Assembly (NCBI RefSeq): GCF_947623445.1
Contig: NC_135245.1
Span: forward strand, 6,393,501-6,457,500
Length of the DNA: 64,000 nucleotides
Direction of reading: 5' to 3'
Source of the DNA: Clavelina lepadiformis
Lineage: Eukaryota > Chordata > Ascidiacea > Aplousobranchia > Clavelinidae
Of the stretch, positions 21,539 to 33,889 are shown one piece after another; position 1 is the first letter of the stretch, and every line of letters begins with the position of its first letter. The notes below the pieces were generated by a model that ran no database searches, was not told the DNA's origin, and worked only from the letters and a program-made list of their open reading frames with translations. A program made the translations under genes and the position numbers.

Positions 21539-22536
21539 TTGTAACAAAACAGACAGCTAAGCATCGTGCTTTAACATTGGACTACCGAGTTCCGTGAAAT
21601 CTTTCTTTATTTTATTATACAGTAAATTTACTAAAATACTGATTACTTGAAAATCCTCGATGGGGCTCTCTGAATTTTTTCCCGTCAATTTAGTATGCTT
21701 TGAACTACCATTCCATAAAATGCAATCGAAAAACAAAGATTCAAACTTTTTTTACAGAGGCGCAAAATAAACACTAGAATTTTTAGTCTAAAATCCCAAT
21801 TTTAGCTACTTTCATGCTAATTTTTAACATCGAATCCCAGTGGTGCCTTCGTAACAAAACAGACAGCTAAGCATCGTGCTTTAACATTGGACTACCGGGT
21901 TCCGTGAAATCTTTCTTTGTTTTATTATACAGTAAATTTACTAAAAGACTGATTACTTGAAAATCCTCGATGGGGCTCTCTGAATTTTTTCCCGTCAATT
22001 TAGTATGCTTTGAACTACCATTCCATAAAATGCAATCGAAAAACAATGATTCAAACTTTTTTTACAGAGGTGCAAAAAAAGCACTAGAATTTTTAGTCTA
22101 AAATCCCAATTTTAGCTACTTTCATGCTAATTTTTGGCATAATTCTGCACACGACCTGGGACATTGAAGCACGCCAACTGCTAGTGTAATTCCCAGGCTA
22201 GAAACACCACCAACCACGCTGCATTCTGATTGGTCTAAACATGTTTTTAAAGCCCTACGTAGGAGTACAACAAATTCATAAAGATCTTAGTTTTAGTTAT
22301 TTGACGCTTCCTGAACCACCAAGCTTTCGTTTAACAGCCGAACACCCTAGCCGATTGAGCAGAAAGAATCTTGCAGCAAATATAGTTGATTAATTACCTT
22401 GCCCATTCAAGGATTGGTAATGCAGCAGTGGTAATTGATGTGCCTTCTTTGCTTGGTTTAACCCGTCAAATAGTCAGTTGTTTTAGAAAAGTAAACTTTG
22501 AGCATCCGAATGTTATCCAAAGAGACAACTTAGCGA

Positions 22537-22609
22537 TGTTTCCGCCCAGGATCGAACTGGGGACCTTTCGCGTGTGAGGCGAACGTGATAACCTCTACAC
22601 TACGGAAAC
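22537..22609 (-). tRNA. tRNA-Val-CAC: tRNA-Val (CAC), unit 11
   Basis: Unit 11 copy. All stems pair. Confidence 0.96.
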
Positions 22610-23015
22610 AGGACATTGGTCGAGCATGGAAATAGCAATTAAATTTTTTAAAAAGCAGTTGCATTAAGTGTGAAAATAAAAATGCGTAAATAGACGTTGA
22701 AACTCTTCTCACCCAGGGTCGGACTGGATACTTTTCGCGTGTAAAATGAACGGGATAACAATTACAGTACCAGAACCGATAGCGGAAAGCAAGGTTTTTT
22801 GATTTTATTTAGCAAAATTCTATTTGTTTGTTAGACGATAATGGATATTTGGAATGTTTCAGTTGAGCCAAAGTTGTAGATTGGCCGCTTTTTCGGCCTG
22901 GCATCAAACCTGGAAAGTGCTTCGTGTAAAATGACATTTGTCTGTATACGGAAGCACTTTTTTTATATCAAATCCGAGCATTCTTTTTAGTGTTCAACTT
23001 CGTAAGGACGACTCA

Positions 23016-23088
23016 TGTTTCCGCCCAGGATCGAACTGGGGACCTTTCGCGTGTTAGGCGAACGTGATAACCACTACACTACGGAAAC
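23016..23088 (-). tRNA. tRNA-Val-AAC: tRNA-Val (AAC), unit 11
   Basis: Unit 11 copy. All stems pair. Confidence 0.96.
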
Positions 23089-23354
23089 ACGACAGTCGTA
23101 GGTTGACGCAGTTTAATTATCTTTTCAAATTTTGCTTATGTCCGGAAAAGAGAGCAGAAACCGGTTCATTGTAAATGTTTCGCTCATATCTTCTGTATCT
23201 ATCGGATAATAGCCACAAGCTCGGTGGTTTGAATACAAATTGGGTGAAGGAAACATTACGACTATTTTATTCAGTAAATGATATTTGATGTTTTGTGTGT
23301 CTTGCTGAAGATCGCACTGAAACGGTAAACTTAACATAGCGATGCTAGCAGAAA

Positions 23355-23426
23355 TGCCTCCAGTGAGAATTGAACTCACGATCCCTGGTTTACAAGACCA
23401 GTGCTCTACCCCTGAGCTATGGAGGC
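23355..23426 (-). tRNA. tRNA-Thr-TGT: tRNA-Thr (TGT), unit 11
   Basis: GGATC variable-loop variant. Confidence 0.95.
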
Positions 23427-23570
23427 GGCTACGATGTGGTGCCCTGATATTATTTCCTTTACCAATCTTGAAGACAATAACTATGCAAGAAGAACTAATC
23501 AGACTTAATCAACGTGATGGCAATAAAACTTCGAATCGTAGAATAGCAATCTCAGAAAAGACGGACGTAC

Positions 23571-23642
23571 GGCGCCATGGCTTAGTGGCAAAGCGCCTGT
23601 CTAGTAAACAGGAGATCCTGGGTTCGAATCCCAGTGGTGCCT
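23571..23642 (+). tRNA. tRNA-Thr-AGT: tRNA-Thr (AGT), unit 12
   Basis: Unit 12 copy with complete acceptor. Confidence 0.96.
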
Positions 23643-24639
23643 TTGTAACAAAACAGACAGCTAAGCATCGTGCTTTAACATTGGACTACCGAGTTCCGTG
23701 AAATCTTTCTTTATTTTATTATACAGTAAATTTACTAAAATACTGATTACTTGAAAATCCTCGATGGGGCTCTCTGAATTTTTTCCCGTCAATTTAGTAT
23801 GCTTTGAACTACCATTCCATAAAATGCAATCGAAAAACAAAGATTCAAACTTTTTTTACAGAGGCGCAAAATAAACACTAGAATTTTTAGTCTAAAATCC
23901 CAATTTTAGCTACTTTCATGCTAATTTTTAACATCGAATCCCAGTGGTGCCTTCGTAACAAAACAGACAGCTAAGCATCGTGCTTTAACATTGGACTACC
24001 GGGTTCCGTGAAATCTTTCTTTGTTTTATTATACAGTAAATTTACTAAAAGACTGATTACTTGAAAATCCTCGATGGGGCTCTCTGAATTTTTTCCCGTC
24101 AATTTAGTATGCTTTGAACTACCATTCCATAAAATGCAATCGAAAAACAATGATTCAAACTTTTTTTACAGAGGTGCAAAAAAGCACTAGAATTTTTAGT
24201 CTAAAATCCCAATTTTAGCTACTTTCATGCTAATTTTTGGCATAATTCTGCACACGACCTGGGACATTGAAGCACGCCAACTGCTAGTGTAATTCCCAGG
24301 CTAGAAACACCACCAACCACGCTGCATTCTGATTGGTCTAAACATGTTTTTAAAGCCCTACGTAGGAGTACAACAAATTCATAAAGATCTTAGTTTTAGT
24401 TATTTGACGCTTCCTGAACCACCAAGCTTTCGTTTAACAGCCGAACACCCTAGCCGATTGAGCAGAAAGAATTTTGCAGCAAATATAGTTGATTAATTAC
24501 CTTGCCCATTCAAGGATTGGTAATGCAGCAGTGGTAATTGATGTGCCTTCTTTGCTTGGTTTAACCCGTCAAATAGTCAGTTGTTTTAGAAAAGTAAACT
24601 TTGAGCATCCGAATGTTATCCAAAGAGACAACTTAGCGA

Positions 24640-24712
24640 TGTTTCCGCCCAGGATCGAACTGGGGACCTTTCGCTTGTGAGGCGAACGTGATAACCTCTA
24701 CACTACGGAAAC
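24640..24712 (-). tRNA. tRNA-Val-CAC: tRNA-Val (CAC), unit 12, loop variant
   Basis: Anticodon loop is CTCACAA in place of CTCACAC (position 38). The anticodon is unchanged. The variant is shared with units 14 and 15. Confidence 0.95.
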
Positions 24713-25119
24713 AGGACATTGGTCGAGCATGGAAATAGCAAATTAAATTTTTTAAAAAGCAGTTGCATTAAGTGTGAAAATAAAAATGCGTAAATAGACG
24801 TTGAAACTCTTCTCACCCAGGGTCGGACTGGATACTTTTCGCGTGTAAAATGAACGGGATAACAATTACAGTACCAGAACCGATAGCGGAAAGCAAGGTT
24901 TTTTGATTTTATTTAGCAAAATTCTATTTGTTTGTTAGACGATAATGGATATTTGGAATGTTTCAGTTGAGCCAAAGTTGTAGATTGGCCGCTTTTTCGG
25001 CCTGGCATCAAACCTGGAAAGTGCTTCGTGTAAAATGACATTTTTCTGTATACGAAAGCACTTTTTTTATATCAAATCCGGGCATTCTTTTTAGTGTTCA
25101 ACTTCGTAAGGACGACTCA

Positions 25120-25192
25120 TGTTTCCGCCCAGGATCGAACTGGGGACCTTTCGCGTGTTAGGCGAACGTGATAACCACTACACTACGGAAAC
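25120..25192 (-). tRNA. tRNA-Val-AAC: tRNA-Val (AAC), unit 12
   Basis: Unit 12 copy. All stems pair. Confidence 0.96.
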
Positions 25193-25458
25193 ACGACAGT
25201 CGTAGGTTGACGCAGTTTAATTATCTTTTCAAATTTTGCTTATGTCCGGAAAAGAGAGCAGAAACCGGTTCATTGTAAATGTTTCGCTTATATCTTCTGT
25301 ATCTATCGGATAATAGCCACAAGCTCGGTGGTTTGAATACAAATTGGGTGAAGGAAACATTACGACTATTTTATTTAGTAAATGATATTTGATGTTTTGT
25401 GTGTCTTGCTGAAGATCGCACTGAAACGGTAAACTTAACATAGCGATGCTAGCAGAAA

Positions 25459-25530
25459 TGCCTCCAGTGAGAATTGAACTCACGACCCCTGGTTTACAAG
25501 ACCAGTGCTCTACCCCTGAGCTATGGAGGC
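25459..25530 (-). tRNA. tRNA-Thr-TGT: tRNA-Thr (TGT), unit 12
   Basis: Carries the common GGGTC variable loop, unlike units 11 and 13 on either side. Confidence 0.96.
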
Positions 25531-25674
25531 GGCTACGATGTGGTGCCCTGATATTATTTCCTTTACCAATCTTGAAGACAATAACTATGCAAGAAGAACT
25601 AATCAGACTTAATCAACGTGATGGCAATAAAACTTCGAATCGTAGAATAGCAATCTCAGAAAAGACGGACGTAC

Positions 25675-25746
25675 GGCGCCATGGCTTAGTGGCAAAGCGC
25701 CTGTCTAGTAAACAGGAGATCCTGGGTTCGAATCCCAGTGGTGCCT
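25675..25746 (+). tRNA. tRNA-Thr-AGT: tRNA-Thr (AGT), unit 13
   Basis: Unit 13 copy with complete acceptor. Confidence 0.96.
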
Positions 25747-26743
25747 TTGTAACAAAACAGACAGCTAAGCATCGTGCTTTAACATTGGACTACCGAGTTC
25801 CGTGAAATCTTTCTTTATTTTATTATACAGTAAATTTACTAAAATACTGATTACTTGAAAATCCTCGATGGGGCTCTCTGAATTTTTTCCCGTCAATTTA
25901 GTATGCTTTGAACTACCATTCCATAAAATGCAATCGAAAAACAAAGATTCAAACTTTTTTTACAGAGGCGCAAAATAAACACTAGAATTTTTAGTCTAAA
26001 ATCCCAATTTTAGCTACTTTCATGCTAATTTTTAACATCGAATCCCAGTGGTGCCTTCGTAACAAAACAGACAGCTAAGCATCGTGCTTTAACATTGGAC
26101 TACCGGGTTCCGTGAAATCTTTCTTTGTTTTATTATACAGTAAATTTACTAAAAGACTGATTACTTGAAAATCCTCGATGGGGCTCTCTGAATTTTTTCC
26201 CGTCAATTTAGTATGCTTTGAACTACCATTCCATAAAATGCAATCGAAAAACAATGATTCAAACTTTTTTTACAGAGGTGCAAAAAAAGCACTAGAATTT
26301 TTAGTCTAAAATCCCAATTTTAGCTACTTTCATGCTAATTTTTGGCATAATTCTGCACACGACCTGGGACATTGAAGCACGCCAACTGCTAGTGTAATTC
26401 CCAGGCTAGAAACACCACCAACCACGCTGCATTCTGATTGGTCTAAACATGTTTTTAAAGCCCTACGTAGGAGTACAACAAATTCATAAAGATCTTAGTT
26501 TTAGTTATTTGACGCTTCCTGAACCACCAAGCTTTCGTTTAACAGCCGAACACCCTAGCCGATTGAGCAGAAAGAATTTTGCAGCAAATATAGTTGATTA
26601 ATTACCTTGCCCATTCAAGGATTGGTAATGCAGCAGTGGTAATTGATGTGCCTTCTTTGCTTGGTTTAACCCGTCAAATAGTCAGTTGTTTTAGAAAAGT
26701 AAACTTTGAGCATCCGAATGTTATCCAAAAGACAACTTAGCGA

Positions 26744-26816
26744 TGTTTCCGCCCAGGATCGAACTGGGGACCTTTCGCGTGTGAGGCGAACGTGATAACC
26801 TCTACACTACGGAAAC
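26744..26816 (-). tRNA. tRNA-Val-CAC: tRNA-Val (CAC), unit 13, with nearby TTTT
   Basis: Same downstream deletion and TTTT as unit 10. Gene intact. Confidence 0.96.
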
Positions 26817-27222
26817 AGGACATTGGTCGAGCATGGAAATAGCAATTAAATTTTTTAAAAAGCAGTTGCATTAAGTGTGAAAATAAAAATGCGTAAATAG
26901 ACGTTGAAACTCTTCTCACCCAGGGTCGGACTGGATACTTTTCGCGTGTAAAATGAACGGGATAACAATTACAGTACCAGAACCGATAGCGGAAAGCAAG
27001 GTTTTTTGATTTTATTTAGCAAAATTCTATTTGTTTGTTAGACGATAATGGATATTTGGAATGTTTCAGTTGAGCCAAAGTTGTAGATTGGCCGCTTTTT
27101 CGGCCTGGCATCAAACCTGGAAAGTGCTTCGTGTAAAATGACATTTGTCTGTATACGGAAGCACTTTTTTTATATCAAATCCGAGCATTCTTTTTAGTGT
27201 TCAACTTCGTAAGGACGACTCA

Positions 27223-27295
27223 TGTTTCCGCCCAGGATCGAACTGGGGACCTTTCGCGTGTTAGGCGAACGTGATAACCACTACACTACGGAAAC
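27223..27295 (-). tRNA. tRNA-Val-AAC: tRNA-Val (AAC), unit 13
   Basis: Unit 13 copy. All stems pair. Confidence 0.96.
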
Positions 27296-27561
27296 ACGAC
27301 AGTCGTAGGTTGACGCAGTTTAATTATCTTTTCAAATTTTGCTTATGTCCGGAAAAGAGAGCAGAAACCGGTTCATTGTAAATGTTTCGCTCATATCTTC
27401 TGTATCTATCGGATAATAGCCACAAGCTCGGTGGTTTGAATACAAATTGGGTGAAGGAAACATTACGACTATTTTATTCAGTAAATGATATTTGATGTTT
27501 TGTGTGTCTTGCTGAAGATCGCACTGAAACGGTAAACTTAACATAGCGATGCTAGCAGAAA

Positions 27562-27633
27562 TGCCTCCAGTGAGAATTGAACTCACGATCCCTGGTTTAC
27601 AAGACCAGTGCTCTACCCCTGAGCTATGGAGGC
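27562..27633 (-). tRNA. tRNA-Thr-TGT: tRNA-Thr (TGT), unit 13
   Basis: GGATC variable-loop variant. Confidence 0.95.
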
Positions 27634-27777
27634 GGCTACGATGTGGTGCCCTGATATTATTTCCTTTACCAATCTTGAAGACAATAACTATGCAAGAAGA
27701 ACTAATCAGACTTAATCAACGTGATGGCAATAAAACTTCGAATCGTAGAATAGCAATCTCAGAAAAGACGGACGTAC

Positions 27778-27849
27778 GGCGCCATGGCTTAGTGGCAAAG
27801 CGCCTGTCTAGTAAACAGGAGATCCTGGGTTCGAATCCCAGTGGTGCCT
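27778..27849 (+). tRNA. tRNA-Thr-AGT: tRNA-Thr (AGT), unit 14
   Basis: Unit 14 copy with complete acceptor. Confidence 0.96.
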
Positions 27850-28846
27850 TTGTAACAAAACAGACAGCTAAGCATCGTGCTTTAACATTGGACTACCGAG
27901 TTCCGTGAAATCTTTCTTTATTTTATTATACAGTAAATTTACTAAAATACTGATTACTTGAAAATCCTCGATGGGGCTCTCTGAATTTTTTCCCGTCAAT
28001 TTAGTATGCTTTGAACTACCATTCCATAAAATGCAATCGAAAAACAAAGATTCAAACTTTTTTTACAGAGGCGCAAAATAAACACTAGAATTTTTAGTCT
28101 AAAATCCCAATTTTAGCTACTTTCATGCTAATTTTTAACATCGAATCCCAGTGGTGCCTTCGTAACAAAACAGACAGCTAAGCATCGTGCTTTAACATTG
28201 GACTACCGGGTTCCGTGAAATCTTTCTTTGTTTTATTATACAGTAAATTTACTAAAAGACTGATTACTTGAAAATCCTCGATGGGGCTCTCTGAATTTTT
28301 TCCCGTCAATTTAGTATGCTTTGAACTACCATTCCATAAAATGCAATCGAAAAACAATGATTCAAACTTTTTTTACAGAGGTGCAAAAAAGCACTAGAAT
28401 TTTTAGTCTAAAATCCCAATTTTAGCTACTTTCATGCTAATTTTTGGCATAATTCTGCACACGACCTGGGACATTGAAGCACGCCAACTGCTAGTGTAAT
28501 TCCCAGGCTAGAAACACCACCAACCACGCTGCATTCTGATTGGTCTAAACATGTTTTTAAAGCCCTACGTAGGAGTACAACAAATTCATAAAGATCTTAG
28601 TTTTAGTTATTTGACGCTTCCTGAACCACCAAGCTTTCGTTTAACAGCCGAACACCCTAGCCGATTGAGCAGAAAGAATTTTGCAGCAAATATAGTTGAT
28701 TAATTACCTTGCCCATTCAAGGATTGGTAATGCAGCAGTGGTAATTGATGTGCCTTCTTTGCTTGGTTTAACCCGTCAAATAGTCAGTTGTTTTAGAAAA
28801 GTAAACTTTGAGCATCCGAATGTTATCCAAAGAGACAACTTAGCGA

Positions 28847-28919
28847 TGTTTCCGCCCAGGATCGAACTGGGGACCTTTCGCTTGTGAGGCGAACGTGATA
28901 ACCTCTACACTACGGAAAC
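28847..28919 (-). tRNA. tRNA-Val-CAC: tRNA-Val (CAC), unit 14, loop variant
   Basis: Position-38 variant, as in unit 12. Confidence 0.95.
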
Positions 28920-29326
28920 AGGACATTGGTCGAGCATGGAAATAGCAAATTAAATTTTTTAAAAAGCAGTTGCATTAAGTGTGAAAATAAAAATGCGTAA
29001 ATAGACGTTGAAACTCTTCTCACCCAGGGTCGGACTGGATACTTTTCGCGTGTAAAATGAACGGGATAACAATTACAGTACCAGAACCGATAGCGGAAAG
29101 CAAGGTTTTTTGATTTTATTTAGCAAAATTCTATTTGTTTGTTAGACGATAATGGATATTTGGAATGTTTCAGTTGAGCCAAAGTTGTAGATTGGCCGCT
29201 TTTTCGGCCTGGCATCAAACCTGGAAAGTGCTTCGTGTAAAATGACATTTTTCTGTATACGAAAGCACTTTTTTTATATCAAATCCGGGCATTCTTTTTA
29301 GTGTTCAACTTCGTAAGGACGACTCA

Positions 29327-29399
29327 TGTTTCCGCCCAGGATCGAACTGGGGACCTTTCGCGTGTTAGGCGAACGTGATAACCACTACACTACGGAAAC
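29327..29399 (-). tRNA. tRNA-Val-AAC: tRNA-Val (AAC), unit 14
   Basis: Unit 14 copy. All stems pair. Confidence 0.96.
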
Positions 29400-29665
29400 A
29401 CGACAGTCGTAGGTTGACGCAGTTTAATTATCTTTTCAAATTTTGCTTATGTCCGGAAAAGAGAGCAGAAACCGGTTCATTGTAAATGTTTCGCTTATAT
29501 CTTCTGTATCTATCGGATAATAGCCACAAGCTCGGTGGTTTGAATACAAATTGGGTGAAGGAAACATTACGACTATTTTATTTAGTAAATGATATTTGAT
29601 GTTTTGTGTGTCTTGCTGAAGATCGCACTGAAACGGTAAACTTAACATAGCGATGCTAGCAGAAA

Positions 29666-29737
29666 TGCCTCCAGTGAGAATTGAACTCACGACCCCTGGT
29701 TTACAAGACCAGTGCTCTACCCCTGAGCTATGGAGGC
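29666..29737 (-). tRNA. tRNA-Thr-TGT: tRNA-Thr (TGT), unit 14
   Basis: Common GGGTC variable loop. All stems pair. Confidence 0.96.
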
Positions 29738-29881
29738 GGCTACGATGTGGTGCCCTGATATTATTTCCTTTACCAATCTTGAAGACAATAACTATGCAAG
29801 AAGAACTAATCAGACTTAATCAACGTGATGGCAATAAAACTTCGAATCGTAGAATAGCAATCTCAGAAAAGACGGACGTAC

Positions 29882-29953
29882 GGCGCCATGGCTTAGTGGC
29901 AAAGCGCCTGTCTAGTAAACAGGAGATCCTGGGTTCGAATCCCAGTGGTGCCT
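29882..29953 (+). tRNA. tRNA-Thr-AGT: tRNA-Thr (AGT), unit 15
   Basis: Unit 15 copy with complete acceptor. Confidence 0.96.
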
Positions 29954-30950
29954 TTGTAACAAAACAGACAGCTAAGCATCGTGCTTTAACATTGGACTAC
30001 CGAGTTCCGTGAAATCTTTCTTTATTTTATTATACAGTAAATTTACTAAAATACTGATTACTTGAAAATCCTCGATGGGGCTCTCTGAATTTTTTCCCGT
30101 CAATTTAGTATGCTTTGAACTACCATTCCATAAAATGCAATCGAAAAACAAAGATTCAAACTTTTTTTACAGAGGCGCAAAATAAACACTAGAATTTTTA
30201 GTCTAAAATCCCAATTTTAGCTACTTTCATGCTAATTTTTAACATCGAATCCCAGTGGTGCCTTCGTAACAAAACAGACAGCTAAGCATCGTGCTTTAAC
30301 ATTGGACTACCGGGTTCCGTGAAATCTTTCTTTGTTTTATTATACAGTAAATTTACTAAAAGACTGATTACTTGAAAATCCTCGATGGGGCTCTCTGAAT
30401 TTTTTCCCGTCAATTTAGTATGCTTTGAACTACCATTCCATAAAATGCAATCGAAAAACAATGATTCAAACTTTTTTTACAGAGGTGCAAAAAAGCACTA
30501 GAATTTTTAGTCTAAAATCCCAATTTTAGCTACTTTCATGCTAATTTTTGGCATAATTCTGCACACGACCTGGGACATTGAAGCACGCCAACTGCTAGTG
30601 TAATTCCCAGGCTAGAAACACCACCAACCACGCTGCATTCTGATTGGTCTAAACATGTTTTTAAAGCCCTACGTAGGAGTACAACAAATTCATAAAGATC
30701 TTAGTTTTAGTTATTTGACGCTTCCTGAACCACCAAGCTTTCGTTTAACAGCCGAACACCCTAGCCGATTGAGCAGAAAGAATTTTGCAGCAAATATAGT
30801 TGATTAATTACCTTGCCCATTCAAGGATTGGTAATGCAGCAGTGGTAATTGATGTGCCTTCTTTGCTTGGTTTAACCCGTCAAATAGTCAGTTGTTTTAG
30901 AAAAGTAAACTTTGAGCATCCGAATGTTATCCAAAGAGACAACTTAGCGA

Positions 30951-31023
30951 TGTTTCCGCCCAGGATCGAACTGGGGACCTTTCGCTTGTGAGGCGAACGT
31001 GATAACCTCTACACTACGGAAAC
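30951..31023 (-). tRNA. tRNA-Val-CAC: tRNA-Val (CAC), unit 15, loop variant
   Basis: Position-38 variant, as in units 12 and 14. Confidence 0.95.
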
Positions 31024-31430
31024 AGGACATTGGTCGAGCATGGAAATAGCAAATTAAATTTTTTAAAAAGCAGTTGCATTAAGTGTGAAAATAAAAATGC
31101 GTAAATAGACGTTGAAACTCTTCTCACCCAGGGTCGGACTGGATACTTTTCGCGTGTAAAATGAACGGGATAACAATTACAGTACCAGAACCGATAGCGG
31201 AAAGCAAGGTTTTTTGATTTTATTTAGCAAAATTCTATTTGTTTGTTAGACGATAATGGATATTTGGAATGTTTCAGTTGAGCCAAAGTTGTAGATTGGC
31301 CGCTTTTTCGGCCTGGCATCAAACCTGGAAAGTGCTTCGTGTAAAATGACATTTTTCTGTATACGAAAGCACTTTTTTTATATCAAATCCGGGCATTCTT
31401 TTTAGTGTTCAACTTCGTAAGGACGACTCA

Positions 31431-31503
31431 TGTTTCCGCCCAGGATCGAACTGGGGACCTTTCGCGTGTTAGGCGAACGTGATAACCACTACACTACGGA
31501 AAC
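31431..31503 (-). tRNA. tRNA-Val-AAC: tRNA-Val (AAC), unit 15
   Basis: Last Val-AAC of the array. All stems pair. Confidence 0.96.
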
Positions 31504-31769
31504 ACGACAGTCGTAGGTTGACGCAGTTTAATTATCTTTTCAAATTTTGCTTATGTCCGGAAAAGAGAGCAGAAACCGGTTCATTGTAAATGTTTCGCTT
31601 ATATCTTCTGTATCTATCGGATAATAGCCACAAGCTCGGTGGTTTGAATACAAATTGGGTGAAGGAAACATTACGACTATTTTATTTAGTAAATGATATT
31701 TGATGTTTTGTGTGTCTTGCTGAAGATCGCACTGAAACGGTAAACTTAACATAGCGATGCTAGCAGAAA

Positions 31770-31841
31770 TGCCTCCAGTGAGAATTGAACTCACGACCCC
31801 TGGTTTACAAGACCAGTGCTCTACCCCTGAGCTATGGAGGC
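31770..31841 (-). tRNA. tRNA-Thr-TGT: tRNA-Thr (TGT), unit 15
   Basis: Last intact Thr-TGT of the array. All stems pair. Confidence 0.96.
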
Positions 31842-31985
31842 GGCTACGATGTGGTGCCCTGATATTATTTCCTTTACCAATCTTGAAGACAATAACTATG
31901 CAAGAAGAACTAATCAGACTTAATCAACGTGATGGCAATAAAACTTCGAATCGGAGAATAGCAATCTCAGAAAAGACGGACGTAC

Positions 31986-32057
31986 GGCGCCATGGCTTAG
32001 TGGCAAAGCGCCTGTCTAGTAAACAGGAGATCCTGGGTTCGAATCCCAGTGGTGCCT
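31986..32057 (+). tRNA. tRNA-Thr-AGT: tRNA-Thr (AGT), unit 16
   Basis: Last plus-strand Thr-AGT, in the truncated terminal unit. Acceptor complete. Confidence 0.96.
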
Positions 32058-33055
32058 TTGTAACAAAACAGACAGCTAAGCATCGTGCTTTAACATTGGA
32101 CTACCGAGTTCCGTGAAATCTTTCTTTATTTTATTATACAGTAAATTTACTAAAATACTGATTACTTGAAAATCCTCGATGGGGCTATCTGATTTTTTTC
32201 CCGTCAATTTAGTATGCTTTGAACTACCATTCCATAAAATGCAATCGAAAAACAAAGATTCAAACTTTTTTTACAGAGGCGCAAAATAAACACTAGAATT
32301 TTTAGTCTAAAATCCCAATTTTAGCTACTTTCATGCTAATTTTTAACATCGAATCCCAGTGGTGCCTTCGTAACAAAACAGACAGCTAAGCATCGTGCTT
32401 TAACATTGGACTACCGGGTTCCGTGAAATCTTTCTTTGTTTTATTATACAGTAAATTTACTAAAAGACTGATTACTTGAAAATCCTCGATGGGGCTCTCT
32501 GAATTTTTTCCCGTCAATTTAGTATGCTTTGAACTACCATTCCATAAAATGCAATCGAAAAACAATGGTTCAAACTTTTTTTACAGAGGTGCAAAAAAAG
32601 CACTAGAATTTTTAGTCTAAAATCCCAATTTTAGCTACTTTCATGCTAATTTTTGGCATAATTCTGCACACGACCTGGGACATTGAAGCACGCCAACTGC
32701 TAGTGTAATTCCCAGGCTAGAAACACCACCAACCACGCTGCATTCTGATTGGTCTAAACATGTTTTTAAAGCCCTACGTAGGAGTACAACAAATTCATAA
32801 AGATCTTAGTTTTAGTTATTTGACGCTTCCTGAACCACCAAGCTTTCGTTTAACAGCCGTACACCCTAGCCGATTGAGCAGAAAGAATCTTGCAGCAAAT
32901 ATAGTTGATTAATTACCTTGCCCATTCAAGGATTGGTAATGCAGCAGTGGTAATTGATGTGCCTTCTTTGCTTGGTTTAACCCGTCAAATAGTCAGTTGT
33001 TTTAGAAAAGTAAACTTTGAGCATCCGAATGTTATCCAAAGAGACAACTTAGCGA

Positions 33056-33128
33056 TGTTTCCGCCCAGGATCGAACTGGGGACCTTTCGCGTGTGAGGCG
33101 AACGTGATAACCTCTACACTACGGAAAC
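33056..33128 (-). tRNA. tRNA-Val-CAC: tRNA-Val (CAC), unit 16
   Basis: Last Val-CAC. The unit breaks off about 55 bp to its right, before the decayed Val-TAC. All stems pair. Confidence 0.96.
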
Positions 33129-33668
33129 AGGACATTGGTCGAGCATGGAAATAGCAATTAAATTTTTTAAAAAGCAGTTGCATTAAACGAAAGCTTGGTG
33201 GTTCAGGAAGCGTCAAATAACTAAAACTAAGATCTTTATGAATTTGTTGTACTCCTACGTAGGGCTTTAAAAACATGTTTAGACCAATCAGAATGCAGCG
33301 TGGTTGGTGGTTTTTCTAGCCTGGGAATTACACTAGCAGTTGGCGTGCTTCAATGTCCCAGGTCGTGTGCAGAATTATGCTAAAAATTAGCATGAAAGTA
33401 GCTAAAATTGGGATTTTAGACTAAAAATTCTAGTGTTTATTTTGCGCCTCTGTAAAAAAAGTTTGAATCATTGTTTTTCGATTGCATTTTATGGAATGGT
33501 AGTTCAAAGCATACTAAATTGACGGGAAAAAATTCAGAGAGCCCCATCGAGGATTTTCAAGTAATCAGTATTTTAGTAAATTTACTGTATAATAAAATAA
33601 AGAAAGATTTCACGGAACCCGGTAGTCCAATGTTAAAGCACAATGCTTAGCTGTCTGTTTTGTTACAA

Positions 33669-33740
33669 AGGCACCACTGGGATTCGAACCCAGGATCTCC
33701 TGTTTACTAGACAGGCGCTTTGCCACTAAGCCATGGCGCC
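33669..33740 (-). tRNA. tRNA-Thr-AGT: tRNA-Thr (AGT), inverted copy
   Basis: The acceptor, D-arm, anticodon arm and T-arm are all intact despite the edge position. It lies on the strand opposite to all other Thr-AGT copies here. Confidence 0.95.
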
Positions 33741-33889
33741 GTACGTCCGTCTTTTCTGAGATTGCTCTTCTGCAATTCGAAGTTTTATTGCCATCACGTT
33801 GATTAAGTCTGATTAGTTCTTCTTGCATGGTTATTGTCTTCAAGATTGGTAAAGGAAATAATATCAGGGCACTAGCCTACATCGTAGCC

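Larger units (their letters stand above)
1..33182. repeat. Tandem array of a 2104-bp tRNA cassette
   Basis: Nearly identical units follow each other head to tail. Taking each unit to end after its Thr-TGT gene, the boundaries are <1-2078, 2079-4182, 4183-6286, 6287-8390, 8391-10494, 10495-12598, 12599-14702, 14703-17116, 17117-19220, 19221-21322, 21323-23426, 23427-25530, 25531-27633, 27634-29737, 29738-31841 and 31842-33182 (truncated). Lengths are 2104 apart from small indels and unit 8 (2414). The order on the plus strand is Thr-AGT(+), 310-bp duplication, decayed Asn(-), Val-CAC(-), decayed Val-TAC(-), hairpin, Val-AAC(-), Thr-TGT(-). The array continues past the left edge. Animal tDNA clusters of this kind are known, for example the 3.18-kb tandem tDNA repeat of Xenopus laevis, but this gene set is different. 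Confidence 0.97.

Noticed and set aside
1-33182. Array considered as a centromeric or other satellite
   Set aside because: The unit is dominated by structured, mostly intact tRNA genes, so a tDNA cluster explains it better.
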